From positions 19,406,501 through 19,470,500 of the forward strand of contig NC_066837.1 in assembly GCF_001640805.2 (NCBI RefSeq): 64,000 nt of DNA, written 5' to 3'. The stretch is from Lates calcarifer (Eukaryota; Chordata; Actinopteri; Centropomidae). The number at the start of each line of letters is the position of its first letter. The first letter of the stretch is position 1. Positions 13,441-25,923 of this stretch are shown here, in pieces. Under the pieces are notes generated by a model. It was not told where the DNA came from and ran no database searches. It was given only the letters and a program-made list of their open reading frames with translations. The translations under genes and the position numbers were made by a program.

Positions 13441-13791
13441 CATCTGCCTTAGCTCCTGTCATGTCAGTGAGGAGGTGGCACTGTACTGTGCAATAAGAGC
13501 AGTCAGCCTGCAGGCAGGACTGGCCATCTGGACACATGATAAGGAGCCTGGCCCAGGCATCAGTCATTTTTTCAATTCCTCTCAGTGTTATCCGATTTCT
13601 GTCTCTTACTGCTGTCTGTCTACATATCAATCAACAATGATACACTGTATTTTAACCATGGCACTCTTTTTCTCCTTTTTGTTATCTGTCTTTCTCCATC
13701 TGTCTGTGTATTTCATTCTCTCCGAATCTCTCTCCTCATATCCCTCTCCACTTTCCACTTTCCGCTCCTCTTGTCTCTTTTCTTCCTGCAG

Positions 13792-13874
13792 TTTGCTGTT
13801 TCGTGGTCCACAAGAGGTGCCATGAATTTGTCACGTTCTGCTGCCCAGGAGCAGATAAGGGGCCGGACACAGAC
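13792..13874 (+). CDS. prkca: prkca exon 3: second half of C1A zinc finger
   Basis: This 83-bp exon has acceptor tcctgcag and donor gtaagt. Its first two bases complete a valine codon split with exon 2, then 27 codons read [15 protein letters not shown]...GPDTD. By human PKC-alpha numbering it covers residues 69-96 and supplies four of the eight C1A zinc ligands: Cys70, His75, Cys78 and Cys86. C1A is the first diacylglycerol/phorbol ester-binding finger and helps anchor the active kinase at the membrane. The residue before Cys86 is cysteine here, against serine in human PKC-alpha. The exon ends in phase 0. GPDTD at the end argues for alpha rather than beta (GPASD) or gamma (GPQTD). Confidence 0.95.
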
Positions 13875-16800
13875 GTAAGTAACCAAAGACCAGCTGTTGC
13901 CTCTCACGTGTTTGTTAGTGAGGACGTGCCTTTCCTGTCATTAAGCTGGAGTACATACACAGTGTCACCAGTGTGCAGTTGTATCAACCAGGCCACACTG
14001 GCTCTCTTTGACAGCTGTAGAGCTGCCATGTATTCTTCTTGTGTTATTAAGTAGCAGCCTGTAGCAGAGGGAGCTGAGGAAAACTGAAACGCTGCTCTTC
14101 CCCCTGAAAGCATCACTCTCTGAGCACCTAGAGCTGCATTTTGCATATTACTGCAATTTCAGTTTGAACAGTGTCTCTAAAAGTCAGTTCTCTTTAGACT
14201 GATTTTGGTGCCGAGATACATAATATTGATCACAGCAAATTGACTCACATAAAAAGAAAAAATATAGTTTATGTTGATAATACTAGCTTAGTGGCTCTGT
14301 TTTCAATAGATCTCAAGAGAAGAGTTGTCATCTTTTTCTCTAGTAACATCTGTCCATGTTATAACTTGATAACTTGTTCCATGATTGAATCACAGCAGCA
14401 GCAGGTGGCTTATGCAGTTCATTCAATGTCAGTGTTCCAGCGGAGTCACTGGGTGTCATTTTTAGGAAAAGTAATTTAAATATTCCACCCAGTGAGTCAT
14501 TGTGCCCAGCCCCTCCAAAGACGAAGCAACTAAACGTAACCTCCAATCAAGGTCAGTCATTTTTCCCCTCAAACCATGGTTGTGACTTCATAACACACTG
14601 ACAGTGACCTTCATCCCCAGAGGGGTCATAGAGTTCATGGTATAACTCTAAATAATAATTCTAATTCATCCAGCACGACTGAGTTCAGACAAAAGCCGAT
14701 TGGCAGATTACCGTGCCATTAGCAATGACCTGATCTGGTTCAGAGACAGATGGGAAAAGTAGGAGCAGTTGCCAGAACTAACACACCTACATCTGTCTTA
14801 GCCAGGCCAAGAGATATTCACTGAAACAACAGCTGGTTGTTTGCAACTGCCTGAATTGATTGTAACTCTAGAATTAAGACAAGTTTCTAGATAGAGTTTT
14901 AACAGTAGTCTGAATTTACTGAGCAGCATTAGCTTTCTGCTGGATAACTTAACTAAAAATGGCCTCTAGCAGTAATATAATTTTCTGTTACAAACATTAA
15001 ATACATTAAAAAGGATTTCTTTAATTGGACCATCCAAACCTTTTTAGATGCTTAATAAATATCAGCTTCTGTGTGACACGTTCACTGAGGTTTCCCTTTT
15101 TCCTCTTTCCTGGCTGCTAGTATCTACCAACCATGTGCCACCAACCACTGCTTGCTTGCTTGATAAGTGTGAAACTCCATTTACATGCCTGCTTGCCTGC
15201 TGGGCATGCATAACCTCTCAGCGTTACAGCAGTGCAGTCTGGCCTCTGTAACTGGAGATATGTCAGTGTGTCATTCAAGATCAACAACCCAGACCCTTTA
15301 AATAGAGCACGCCACGGATGACACGGAAGCCGTAACGGTAGAAAATAGTCCGAGCTGGGGGTTTCTTGATTTGAGCAGGCCCTGGGGCTCAGAGTTGTGA
15401 AGGAACATTAGTGACCTTTGACATCTGTTTGTCGTAATGATCCCAGTTTCCAGTTTTCAGAATGTATAAAAACACATTTGTTAATTAATAATCTACCAGA
15501 GGCTCCTCATTCATTCTAGTGTGTCACATTAAAAAGTCATATTATTTGTGGTCAAGCAGACCTTATTTAACTTTTTCCTTTAATGCTATTTCTTACCTAC
15601 ACGCTATATGGATAATGTGTTGTAACTGTGTAATACTCTGCATAATAGTACATAAGAGAAGAGGAACTGTGTAGAAATCCAGTTCAACTAGAGCCGATTT
15701 CACTTGGAGCTAAAGAGTGTTAAATTATTCTCAGCCTTTTGTTCATGCAGACACTCATGGATGCATGGTTTTATAACTCTAATTCTACAGCCCCTGACCG
15801 CATGATCACCACGAACCAAATCTCTGTCCTTTAAAAATGCATGAGTACATTATCTTGTGCCATATCAAAATATTTTATTCTCCCTTTTAATATACATTTC
15901 TGTGCACTTAGCAGTACTGTTGCCAGGGGCAACCACACATATTACATGGCTTGCTGCCTCCCGGGCATGCAATTCAGGAAGGCAATAACTCCCGTGGCCA
16001 GCAAATATCCTGAAGATCTGCAGTATCTAGGCTACCTGCATTTTATGACTCATGTCTGTGTTTTATAACTCCTGTACTGGAAGATGCAAAGTGTGCACAA
16101 AGATGCCAACAAGAGCCACCAGATCTTTTCAGTAGCAATCTTGTCACAAGTGGCTAGCCTTGGGTTGATGGGGGTTTGGCATGAATACATTCCTCCTCAC
16201 AGCTACAGCCTCAGGGCATTGTTTCAAAAAACAAAACAAAACAAATGCAGCTATGTTGATACAACTGGTTATCTACTGCATCTTTTGAATTACATGTGAA
16301 CACATGGTAGTTTGTAGTATGCTTCCAAGCACCACAATGGTTCATTTTCAAGGAAATGATGATGGATGTAATGAAGAGTAAAATGAAATAGAAAAAGTCT
16401 TAACATATATACATATAAATATGAAACTTTTTTGGTTTCTTTAGACTTTGAGAACAGTTACTGTATTATCTGTATAAATGGAGTTGCATGTGAAATTAAG
16501 TTAGTTTAGAAAATTTGGCCTTAAGGTGATACTTTGTAGTACTCTGTAATATTATCACTTGTAACCACATTCCATACCAGTATCAATTAGTCTGATTAAA
16601 ACACTTAATTTAACAAAATGCCTTTGCTTGACTGCCAGGTGTAACGTTACCAGCAGCTTGAGTAAGTTCAGTGCTTTACAGGACAGGCACATCAATAATG
16701 CAAGAGCTTCCCGTTTCACTACAGGGGCTCAGCAGATGAAACTGAGAGGTCTGATGTGCCTGCGTTTGTGTGAGTGTGCAGCTACTGCATTGTTGAAGTC

Positions 16801-16877
16801 CACTTAACGAGTGCAGCACATATGACGCAGGGACAATCTTGCAAGTCTTTTTGCACTGATTTCCCCTGCTTGCTTCC

Positions 16878-16879
<2 letters not shown>

Positions 16880-16917
<38 letters not shown>

Positions 16918-16921
16918 ACAC
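16880..16921. repeat. CA microsatellite
   Basis: About 20 CA units are interrupted once by GA, in intron 3. Confidence 0.97.
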
Positions 16922-18248
16922 GCTCAGACAGTTACCCTCATCCCCTCAGGGTTGTTCAGTGCACAGATAGCTGTGGCAGGGTAACAGAGTTAAGCAGCAG
17001 CACAGTGCCCTTTCTGTCTCCTCTGCTGGGAAACAGGCAGAACTGACCTCAGGGTGACATGGCAGCATGGCAGAGCTCAAACAGACACCCAGAAAATTCT
17101 CATTTTGAGTGGCTATACTGTATGTGAGTGAAGCACAATATCGACAAGTAAAATGGTATGAAAAAAACAGCCTCTTAATCACCCAAGGTGTAAGCAGGCC
17201 TTTGGTTAATCTGAGAGAAATCTAATTTGTAATATTAATGAGTAATGCCATAGGCAGGAGTGATCTAATATTTAAAAGGGCATATCACACAGGAGGAGAT
17301 GGTTTGGGCAGACTCAAGCAGCTCTGGGAAAAATAGGTGTTCTGGTGACAAGGCTTGGGACACACACCTTTCATTACAAGGACCCTGCTTGAGAATTGAA
17401 AACAAGATTAAACTGGAGTGGGGCTAAATTACATCATCTGCGCCACAGGCATCTTGGGTTGTCACAGGCGATGGAGCCTTTCATCTGTATTTTTAGTGTA
17501 TTTCCTTCTGGCGAGGGCGTTGGCCATCGTTTTTAAGCAGGCCTGTTCTGGCCCAGACGTTGTCTATAAACACCTTGACATGGTGTTCACCATTTCATAA
17601 TTTGGGCAGCGACTGGCGCAAAGAAGTGAATCCAGGGAAAATTCACTTGAACACCTTTTCTGAGTGGCAGAGTTCCTAGGGATGGGATTCAGCTTGCAGT
17701 GATGTGGCACACCAGGTCATCCGCTATGAATCACTACCTGACTGTTTTCAATACAATTAAGTATTTAACAATATTGCAGATGTGTGTTTATAATTCTGTT
17801 GAAGTTTGAGGGAATATTTAAACTTCTACAAGAATTTTTTTAGAAAGCAGTCCTTTTAGAAACCATTCAGGCTTGAAGACCAAAGTCTAGGCTCATGTTT
17901 TTAAGAGGAAGAAAGAAACATTTTTTGGTGCCTGGACCCCAAAAATGAAGCAGTGCCTGTGTAGACCATACTGCAACAGGAGGATTAAACCTGTTTTTTG
18001 TTTTAGGAAAAATAAATGTGCAAAATCACACAATCAGAATCTTCATGTGGATGATGGATGTTTATTCCAGATTGCGGTTCTTAGACTTCCTAGTGTGTAG
18101 AAATATTCGGTGCATGTTGGACTGAAGGCTGATATAGCAACTCATGACTGTGTGATGTAATTGCCTCTGTATCAGTGTCCACACAAGTCAGCCTCCCACC
18201 CCCTTACTGAGTCGAATCCCAGCACATGCCTTTAGCACACGCCCCTAT

Positions 18249-18262
18249 GTTTCCATGGAAAC
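18249..18262. promoter_or_regulatory. RFX X-box consensus palindrome
   Basis: GTTTCCATGGAAAC is a perfect palindrome and satisfies every position of the RFX X-box consensus GTHNYYATRRNAAC. It lies 4.4 kb into intron 3. Binding in vivo is not shown by sequence alone. Confidence 0.35.
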
Positions 18263-19890
18263 GCAGTCACAAAGAAACTTGACGCTGCATATTTGTGCTT
18301 AGTGGACTGATTTTATTTTGGTGTGTGAGTGTTGACATGTCCTGCAGGGCCCTGTCACACTACACTGTTTTAACGAAGTGAGATCATTGTAGACTCGAAA
18401 ATGCCTAGAAACACACAAGACATTCACTTAAAATCAGTCTAGGATAAGTGCCAGACAGGATTATCTCTGTGGCTGGTAGCTAGAGCTGCAGCCCGCAGAA
18501 CGGCGCGCATGAGAGGAGACACATAACAGCTACTCATGTCTTTCCACAGGGAATAAGTGAATGTACTCTACTAATATAGTGTGTCTAATGACGTTTGGCC
18601 TCTTTCACCAAGCTGTAATCATTGTCATAGATGAGCCGCGTCCTGCATGTGTTTGGAAATGTTGCTGCGTGTTTGTAAAGCATACTAGCTAAACTCTGCG
18701 TAAAGACACCGGTAGATATAGAATCAATAAAAAAGTGACAATATCTTTGGAGTTAAAACATACGAGCAATTACTGGTCATACTATCAACTGATGGACAAG
18801 AACAAACAAGAGGGGCAGAGTTTAGGATACAGGAGAAGTGGGAGGAGAAGGAAATGGAAAGGAGATATCATTTCCAGATGAAAGCAGATAAAGTACTGCA
18901 TGAATGCCAAGTCCATTGCAGGATTTGATTTCAAGGTCTGTTTGCTGTAATGTGCTGCTGCATCCCTCTCCTGTTTGGAAAATCTTCCAGCTGATAGATG
19001 CACTGGGACTAGATCTGTTGAGGGATGAGTTTGTTTTGGCTCAGGATCTCTTCTTTTATTAACAAAAATTACTGTAAGCTATGAGAAATGTCAGCATTTT
19101 TAGTCAAAACCAAATAACAGATTGTGTCTACATTGTGGAATTTACCCATTTATCAGAAATTATTTTCCAAGAATGGGCCTGTTCTCCCATGCTGAGACAA
19201 AATTGCTGTTGGTAATAAATGATAATGAGTCTTTCTGATGTAGATCCCCTCAGACTGTTGGCCATGCATCATGGCTGTTTGTTGCTTATGCCTTGCAGTG
19301 GACTTCATGTCTGATAAGACGGAGTCTCATAAACTTTCTCATCTTAGACCCTGGAGGATTTAAGTCTCCTGAGGGGACGCCGGCTAATATAAACAAATGT
19401 GTGGGTCTTACCGAGGCATTCTTAAAACTACTTTATACCCACACATGGTGATATTGTCAGGCAAGTCCTCACGACGAAAATTGTTATTTAAACCTAAAAC
19501 TTTTGTCACTGAAATCAGAGCTGGCCACATAAAGATGAGAATTGATGTTGTTTTGAATTCCCATGCGCTCTGACTGACAAAAATAAAAGAAAAATAAGAA
19601 TATGAGAGGTTATTATTCTGTCTGGGAAGTGTTGATAAAGTTGGATTATGGATCTTAACAGCTCTCTAAGACTGTCTTTCCCTAGAGATTTATACATCGT
19701 AGACACTGCATACTGTAAAGAGAGTGTATAAGTTGGTTTATTGCTCTTTTGACACAGCACAATGTTATTATGCTTGCCTTTTATTTCAGACAAAAAGGGA
19801 TTGCACATAGTGTTAAATCTAGGCAGAGGACATGTAGGGATCAAAGTAAAGGTAGTTCCCCTTGTTGTTGTTATGGATGGAACTTGTGAC

Positions 19891-19894
<4 letters not shown>

Positions 19895-19929
<35 letters not shown>
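19895..19929. repeat. GT microsatellite
   Basis: This is a pure GT run of about 17 units in intron 3. Confidence 0.97.
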
Positions 19930-19930
<1 letters not shown>

Positions 19931-20300
19931 GCTGAAAAATAGTCTTTGTTCAAAAGACGCTTCCCTAGATACCAGAAAAAACAGTAACAGAGATCGAGTT
20001 CTAATCACGTTACCTGCACAACAGTACCTTTATCTTCATGTGATTATGAGGATACTGCTGCTAAGACACGATTCAAGTCAGCAGTTTAATTCAGTTAGGT
20101 TTAGTTAATGAGAGTCACATTCAAATACTGTGATTTGTATGATAAAGTCACATTATTATTATGATTTCTCAGGGCATGTAAACACTGGCACACACTCAAA
20201 TAATATGAGCTACTGATGTGTAGTCTCAAGCCTCTGTGATTCTCATCAGTGATTTCAATAACTGGTTGCTGAGCAGTAAGAGAGAAATGATGGGAGCAAC

Positions 20301-20332
<32 letters not shown>

Positions 20333-20337
20333 TATAC
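20301..20337. repeat. AT microsatellite
   Basis: This alternating AT tract of about 18 units has one phase break (ATAATATA) and is self-complementary. Confidence 0.95.
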
Positions 20338-21770
20338 TAATGGATATACTAATGACCTAATAAGGCTGTCACTGCACCAGAAATTGAGGAGTTTCTGTGT
20401 TTTCCATCATCACAATATAAAATAAAATTGTTTGATGATTGAAGATGAAATCTTCAGGTTATTTAATTATCATTTATTTTAATCAGGTTTTGGATATTTG
20501 TTTTTGTTGATTCATTTATATTAGATTCTCTTGTTCAGCTAATTAAATACTGTGAAATAAACTGTAGACATTACAGCTGTGAGTTGCAAGAAACACTTGA
20601 GCCTTTTAAGAAGATGAGAAATGTTGTGTTTGTTAGAGGCTTTTTACACTTCTGTTTAGAAATATATCATTGTGTCTTGCGATTATCTGTGCTGACTGAT
20701 GGCTGATTTGAGGGTAGAGAGTCCCCTGGGCTGCCTGCTGATGGTATTTATATGCTCTGGGATCCTAATCAACACTAACAGATTTCTAGTCTCTCTTGCT
20801 AATGGTCTGTGACGTGCCTGTCTAAAAAGAGATTTGATCAAGGCTTTGCTGGGGGGAGACGATACAAAAGGCTGTAAGTGCTTCCATGCTCTCAAGTTCG
20901 TGTGTGTGTGTGTGTTTGGTGGAGGATAGAAGATGGGTGGGTGCACTGGGAACTGCTGAATCACTTCCTGGGGAAACATTCCACATCGGAGAAGTATTGA
21001 ATCGGTGTTGATGGAGCACAGATCTCCGTGATCTTGGCTAAATGTTCCTGAGAATATCCTTTAGCATGTCCAAACTATTTTAAAGGCTGGTGTTTGACAG
21101 TAACGACAAGCAACTTTATAACTTGGAAGACTGCGTGAAGGCTTTATGCACTGTTATTTATCTATGATTATCTGACTGGTGAACTGAAGAGGCTTTTATT
21201 GCTCATCTGTCAGTTTACCTAACATGCATTTACTGTTTGGGACAAGTCAAACAAATTTTAAATGTGAACACACAAAGACAGTTTGTGTTCAGCCTGGATA
21301 GAAATCCAGAGGCAAAACAGAATAGGAAGAGACTGTTAGAAAGCTGAAAATTGAAAGAAAGCAATATATCTCTCTCTACCCTTCATCACTCACACACACA
21401 TACCAAGCTTCTAATTCATGTGGCAAGATGCAAGCAAACAGATACTGTACCTCATTCTTTGCCAAATGCCACACAGATGAATAGGTTAACATGCAGACGG
21501 GGCAAGTTTGTCATCACCAGTGCCTGAAATTAATGTTTTATCATCCACTGTTCATTTGTACACTTTGCTAGAGATATCCACTTGTAACCTTTATCTGGAG
21601 GCCCCGGCTTTGACTGTAGACCAGCTTAACAGGAAGCCTAGTGAAGCGATTAAAGAGATAAAGTGTGATCCTTCACCTTTGTGACAGTCAAGCTTTGCTA
21701 TATTGCAGTGGCTAGATCTGTCCTCGGAGGATGAGACATAGTCCAAGACATGCACTGAAGCTAAGAATGA

Positions 21771-21800
21771 ATATGTATATATATATATTATATATATATG
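21771..21800. repeat. Short AT repeat, palindromic
   Basis: An alternating TA run with a central TATTATA break forms an inverted repeat of about 30 bp in intron 3. Confidence 0.85.
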
Positions 21801-22659
21801 TAAACACAGTTGTCTCCACTACGACTTGAAAATTTATAAAAGGACTGACTCATAGCTAAACTTAACTGCCAGTCCCTGCCTTATGTTGCCACGCTCATGT
21901 ATTTCCAGTCCATGTTTTATACTGTTAAATTGTGTGGCATAGGTAGCCCTGTGGTGTATGTACTGCACATTAATGGACAGTGTGAAGAATTGAAGATATG
22001 GGCTGAATAAGGATGCGTTTGGACTGTGAACTTTTGACTGTATAAAATTCATGTGTTCAATAAATAAATGGACTGTGTGAAGTTGCAGTCATTTGGGTCT
22101 GTGCTAGAGACCTTTTGAAAACCTCTCCGGTGGCTCTGTGGCAGGATCGTTTGCCAGTTTCAGTCACCTCAGAATCAAAGGAATTCTTTCTAGAGCTGCC
22201 ATTTCACACTGACATTCAGGAGATATCAGCCAAAGAAGAGCCAGAAGCACAGTTTCTCAGCTTAAAATGCACTGCAACCTCAGCTTACACTTCAGTGGAT
22301 CTAGTTCCAGTTGTGTTTGATTACTGCACACTCGGCAGTTTGGAGGACAATGGACTGGGAGTGGGATAAAAAATCTTGTTTGACAGTTTTATTGTAATTT
22401 GAACAACCAGGTATTGCACACTGCAGCATTGTACTCCCTCAACAAAATCACTTGCCTGTTATAAGTAGTCAACGTTGGTTGGTGGAAAATGGGCATGAAA
22501 TGAAAGAAAAGTGCAACCCTTCATTAAGAAATCCTCACATTACAGATTAATAACTGAAGCACCCAAGATGCACTGGGCTTCTCAAGGCTCAGTGTTCATG
22601 TCCTTGTTTGCTCAGTAGGATGAGAACCAAAGCTAATCAAAATTCCTGTCTCCTTGACC

Positions 22660-22661
<2 letters not shown>

Positions 22662-22695
<34 letters not shown>
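22662..22695. repeat. CA microsatellite
   Basis: About 17 CA units are followed by CA-rich sequence to about 22770, in intron 3. Confidence 0.97.
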
Positions 22696-22698
<3 letters not shown>

Positions 22699-23796
22699 CA
22701 CACAAAGAAAACATACTTAACATGCAGATACAAAATTATCCAATATACATATACACACTTGCATACACACACGAAACAATTTCTATCAGTCCCTCCGAGG
22801 TTTGTTTACAGCAAGTATCTGGTAGCAAGTCTTGCTTCCAACCATGCTAAATATTACTAATGACCAGCCGCATGGGAGAGTTGGAGCTGCTCTTGACCCT
22901 GAATCAGCTTGGTGTCACAGATCCTGCAGGGTGGGAGTTTGTCCTCACCAGTGCATGCCAGCACACTACAAAACCTATCCATCTCCGTCAGTCTCCTTTA
23001 CTGAGTCTTAAAGCACCTGGTTGTTTTGCATGTTTTAGCCCTATCCCGTTTACATTTTTTTTTTTACCACCATTTCCCAAAGTATACCACATGTTTTTAC
23101 ACTGACTTCTTGCAGCCATTGAGTTCAACTTTGGTCATTATCTTACCTCTGCTTGATTACCAAAGTATTGCTGTGTTGTAATCAACATGAGATGGAATCT
23201 AACTGATACCATCACTGTGTTAACAGCAGTCTATTACCATTGGTGGTAGCGTGCTATAACTGTCCTGCATGTCAGTGCACACAAAAACACTTGAAATAGA
23301 AGTCTAAACTTGACCTTGTATGTAAGAGTGAGGCCTGAAGCTGAACCAGCAGTGGGTCTGAACCTCAACCCCAGAAATAGAATGATACAAGTTACAGATA
23401 GGTCAGCCTGCCTCTCTCTCCATCTCCTTCTATATCTCAAGAGACTTGGATGCAGTTCTGTGTACTTGCATATAGGTGTACTTGCACTACATCAGGCAAA
23501 GAAAAGAAAAATATTTATTAGAGAGTGATCATCTTGCAGTGTTTCCAACACTTTGGCAGTTTGACTTTAGCAGTGTGCAAGCTGGGTAGTTACTGCTGCT
23601 GATTAATGTATGAATTGGCTTTAATGTAACAAAAAGTACTGAATTCCACACTGGCAGCAAATTTTTAAAAGACACTGACTTACTGACTAACCAATACACT
23701 TTCAGCTTTAAAAAACTGCCAGAGAGAAGTAACAGGTTAATGTCGGGCATGTGCATCACAGCATCTGAAAAACAAAAGAATTTGTTTGGTTCTTGT

Positions 23797-24653
23797 TAGG
23801 GATAGACGCCGATATTCGGCATTTAGAGGCATATCGGCATCGGCCGTTTTTTTTAATCCGACGGCCGATAAGAGATCAATTTAAAACTCGGTTATTTTGG
23901 CTCTGATGCAGCCGCGCCTCTCTGTCTGCAGTCCCTATGCATTGTCCCGCCCACAGCACCATCTGATTGGTTACACACAGAGCCACGGCAACAGCCAATC
24001 AGCAGTGAAAGCTGTGCACGCTACAGTGCTCACACACACTGAACAACTCTGCTTTTTGCACCACAATCTGGTGCTGCTCAATTGGGACTACTAATTGATT
24101 TGAGACTCACATTTCTGTGCAAATTTTATTTAACTTTGTTTTATTTGCTTTATAAAACTTCAGGAAGCTATTCATGTATTTATTTAAAATTTCATTTCAC
24201 TTTATAAGAGATGCTGCTGACCCTGGGAGCTCCCTGCACTTTTTGTTTGAACTTAAAACAAAGAGAAGTGAAAGATAAAATAACATTTCAGTTATATTGA
24301 AATTTTGGAAAACTTAATTTACTGTAGAAAACTTTAGAGAGCTATTTATTTGTTTAAGTTTTCATTTAACTTTATAAGACATGCTGCTGAGCCTGGGAGC
24401 TCCCTGCACTTTTTGTTAGAATTTTAAACAAAGATGTCTATTGTTTAAGATAAAAAATCGTCGCAAAACTGAAAAGCTGTTTAATAAACATATGTTTAAA
24501 GGCATTTAAACAAAGTTAAGTGTTGGAGTTTGTATTATTCAAAATTTCGACAGCCAACATTTTCAATTTTACTGCAAATATCGGTTATCGGCCTCCTTGA
24601 CTACTAATCGGTATCGGTATTGGCCCTGAAAAAAACATATCGGTCTATCACTA
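23797..24653. mobile_element. Non-autonomous hAT-like DNA transposon with 8-bp target duplication
   Basis: The 857-bp element is bracketed by a perfect 8-bp direct repeat, GTTCTTGT, at 23789-23796 and 24654-24661. It starts TAGGGATAGACGCCGATA and ends in the inverse of TAGTGATAGACCGATA, giving short imperfect inverted ends of about 16 bp. Target duplications of 8 bp and TAG-type ends are typical of the hAT superfamily. Subterminal sequence is rich in ATCGG/CCGAT motifs at both ends, the usual kind of transposase-binding repeats. I see no transposase frame, so it must have relied on another element's enzyme. It also contains an internal tandem duplication and paired CCAAT boxes, reported separately. 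Orientation is undetermined. Confidence 0.85.
24150..24433. repeat. Diverged direct duplication inside the hAT-like element
   Basis: Segments at about 24150-24263 and 24326-24433 are similar over about 110 bp, sharing GCTGCTGA.CCTGGGAGCTCC and a following CTGCACTTTTTGTT. The copies differ by scattered substitutions, so the duplication is not recent relative to the element family. Confidence 0.85.
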
Positions 24654-25903
24654 GTTCTTGTTGTAGCTCCTAAAGCGCAGTTAATCACTGGTTTCTAGCA
24701 TTTCTGACCGTAAGCCACTGTTGTCTACACAGTGTGTATTTCTTGAGACAAACATATTCTTCCTCCATCAGACCTGAGCCAGACTTCAGTTTACAGAAAG
24801 AGGTGTGAGTTGGCCTACTGTATGTTCTACACATTTTTATTAGTCAAATTAGATTATAGATCCTTGGGTTGGAGGAACACTTGATCTGGGTCTACACCAG
24901 ATATAGATATGTGAATCTTTCCTTCTCCTCTCTCTCTCCCTCTGTGCACACATTTCTTTTCACACCAGGGACTACAATATGTTCGCTGAATTTCCGGACT
25001 CTTGATTTTTATTTTTACTTATTTATTTATTTTTTTGCATCGCTAAAGAAGCCAAAGTATCTGTTCTTCCAGTGTATAATTAAATCCCCTCACAGACAAA
25101 TAGCCAACACACAGAAAAAGCTGAAGACACAACATTGATTGCACAGACAAAAGCTAACTTTTATTGAGTTTCTGCTTTCCAAACCACAGAGCAAAGACCA
25201 CAGAAAGCAGAGTTGAACAGCAACACCATTGCCCCTGTCAGCTGGCTCATTACAGTGAAAAAAGACTCTGCCAAGACTTTGGCTATTAGATAACTTTTTG
25301 GAACACATCTTGTGAAGTTCTTTTAATTATTAAGCACCTGACAGATGGCCTGAGTCTGATAAGCCAATTTATTCTGTCCTTTGACGTCTTGCAACATGAC
25401 TGAATGAACCAGCCAGGTCTTCTTTTTTCACTTTTACCCCATGTTTTTTCTACTTGTTACAGTGCCGGAGAAAAGGTTGGCATAGGAGGTAGTAAACAGT
25501 GCAGTCATCTTCTAGTCGAAGTGACAGCCGTGACAGACCTCCTTGTCCTCTCCTGACCCTGTGGATGTCACTCACAGCGTGTGTGTGGCTATGCTAATGA
25601 GCTGGCGTCTGCAGAGGAGCACATCTCTGCTGTGTCCGTCTGTGTACCTGCTGCATTAACTGGGAGCTCAGTTTTCTCCAGCTGTGTAAAGGCAAGCAGG
25701 AGAGTTTGTTCAAAGGGCTCTAAAGTCTCAGAGCTGTAAACCAGGCTAATTCCTGAATTGTGTTTTGTAAGAACTTTTAGTTACTGTTAAGCTTTTTTCC
25801 CCTCTGTAGGAATTTTGAACACTGCAATTCAAATACTAGGAAACACTTTTAAAGGATTTCCCATGCTGCTTGTGCATATTTGTGTATTATGTGTTAGTGA
25901 GTG

Positions 25904-25923
25904 TTTTTTTTTTTTTTTTTTTT
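25904..25923. repeat. Poly-T tract
   Basis: This is an uninterrupted run of about 20 T in intron 3, with no recognisable retroposon body next to it. Confidence 0.95.

Larger units (their letters stand above)
1..13791 (+). other. prkca: Intron 2 of prkca (3' part)
   Basis: No exon is recognisable here. I looked for the short exon 2, which should encode the GKQGFQC part of C1A and end one base into a valine codon, and did not find it, so it lies upstream. The stretch holds the mariner element, a CA microsatellite near 4.1 kb, an RFX-like site at 6794 and a GT tract near 13.4 kb. The acceptor is a pyrimidine-rich run ending in tcctgcag at 13791. Other open frames are short, unrelated to known families as far as I can see, and lack splice context. 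Confidence 0.8.

Noticed and set aside
13052..13630. 192-codon open frame on the minus strand upstream of exon 3
   Set aside because: It owes its length to the GT/CA repeat (His-Thr runs), has no recognisable domain and lies antisense in an intron.
13301..13825. 174-codon open frame on the plus strand overlapping exon 3
   Set aside because: It is read in a different frame from the PKC exon, contains Val-Cys repeat translation and ends in pyrimidine-tract Ser/Leu runs. The PKC frame is the real one.
20301..20337. AT-rich tract as a replication or matrix attachment site
   Set aside because: It is a simple AT microsatellite; nothing else in the area supports such a role.
25904..25923. Poly-T as the tail of a minus-strand retroposon
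   Set aside because: No SINE or LINE body or target duplication could be recognised beside it.
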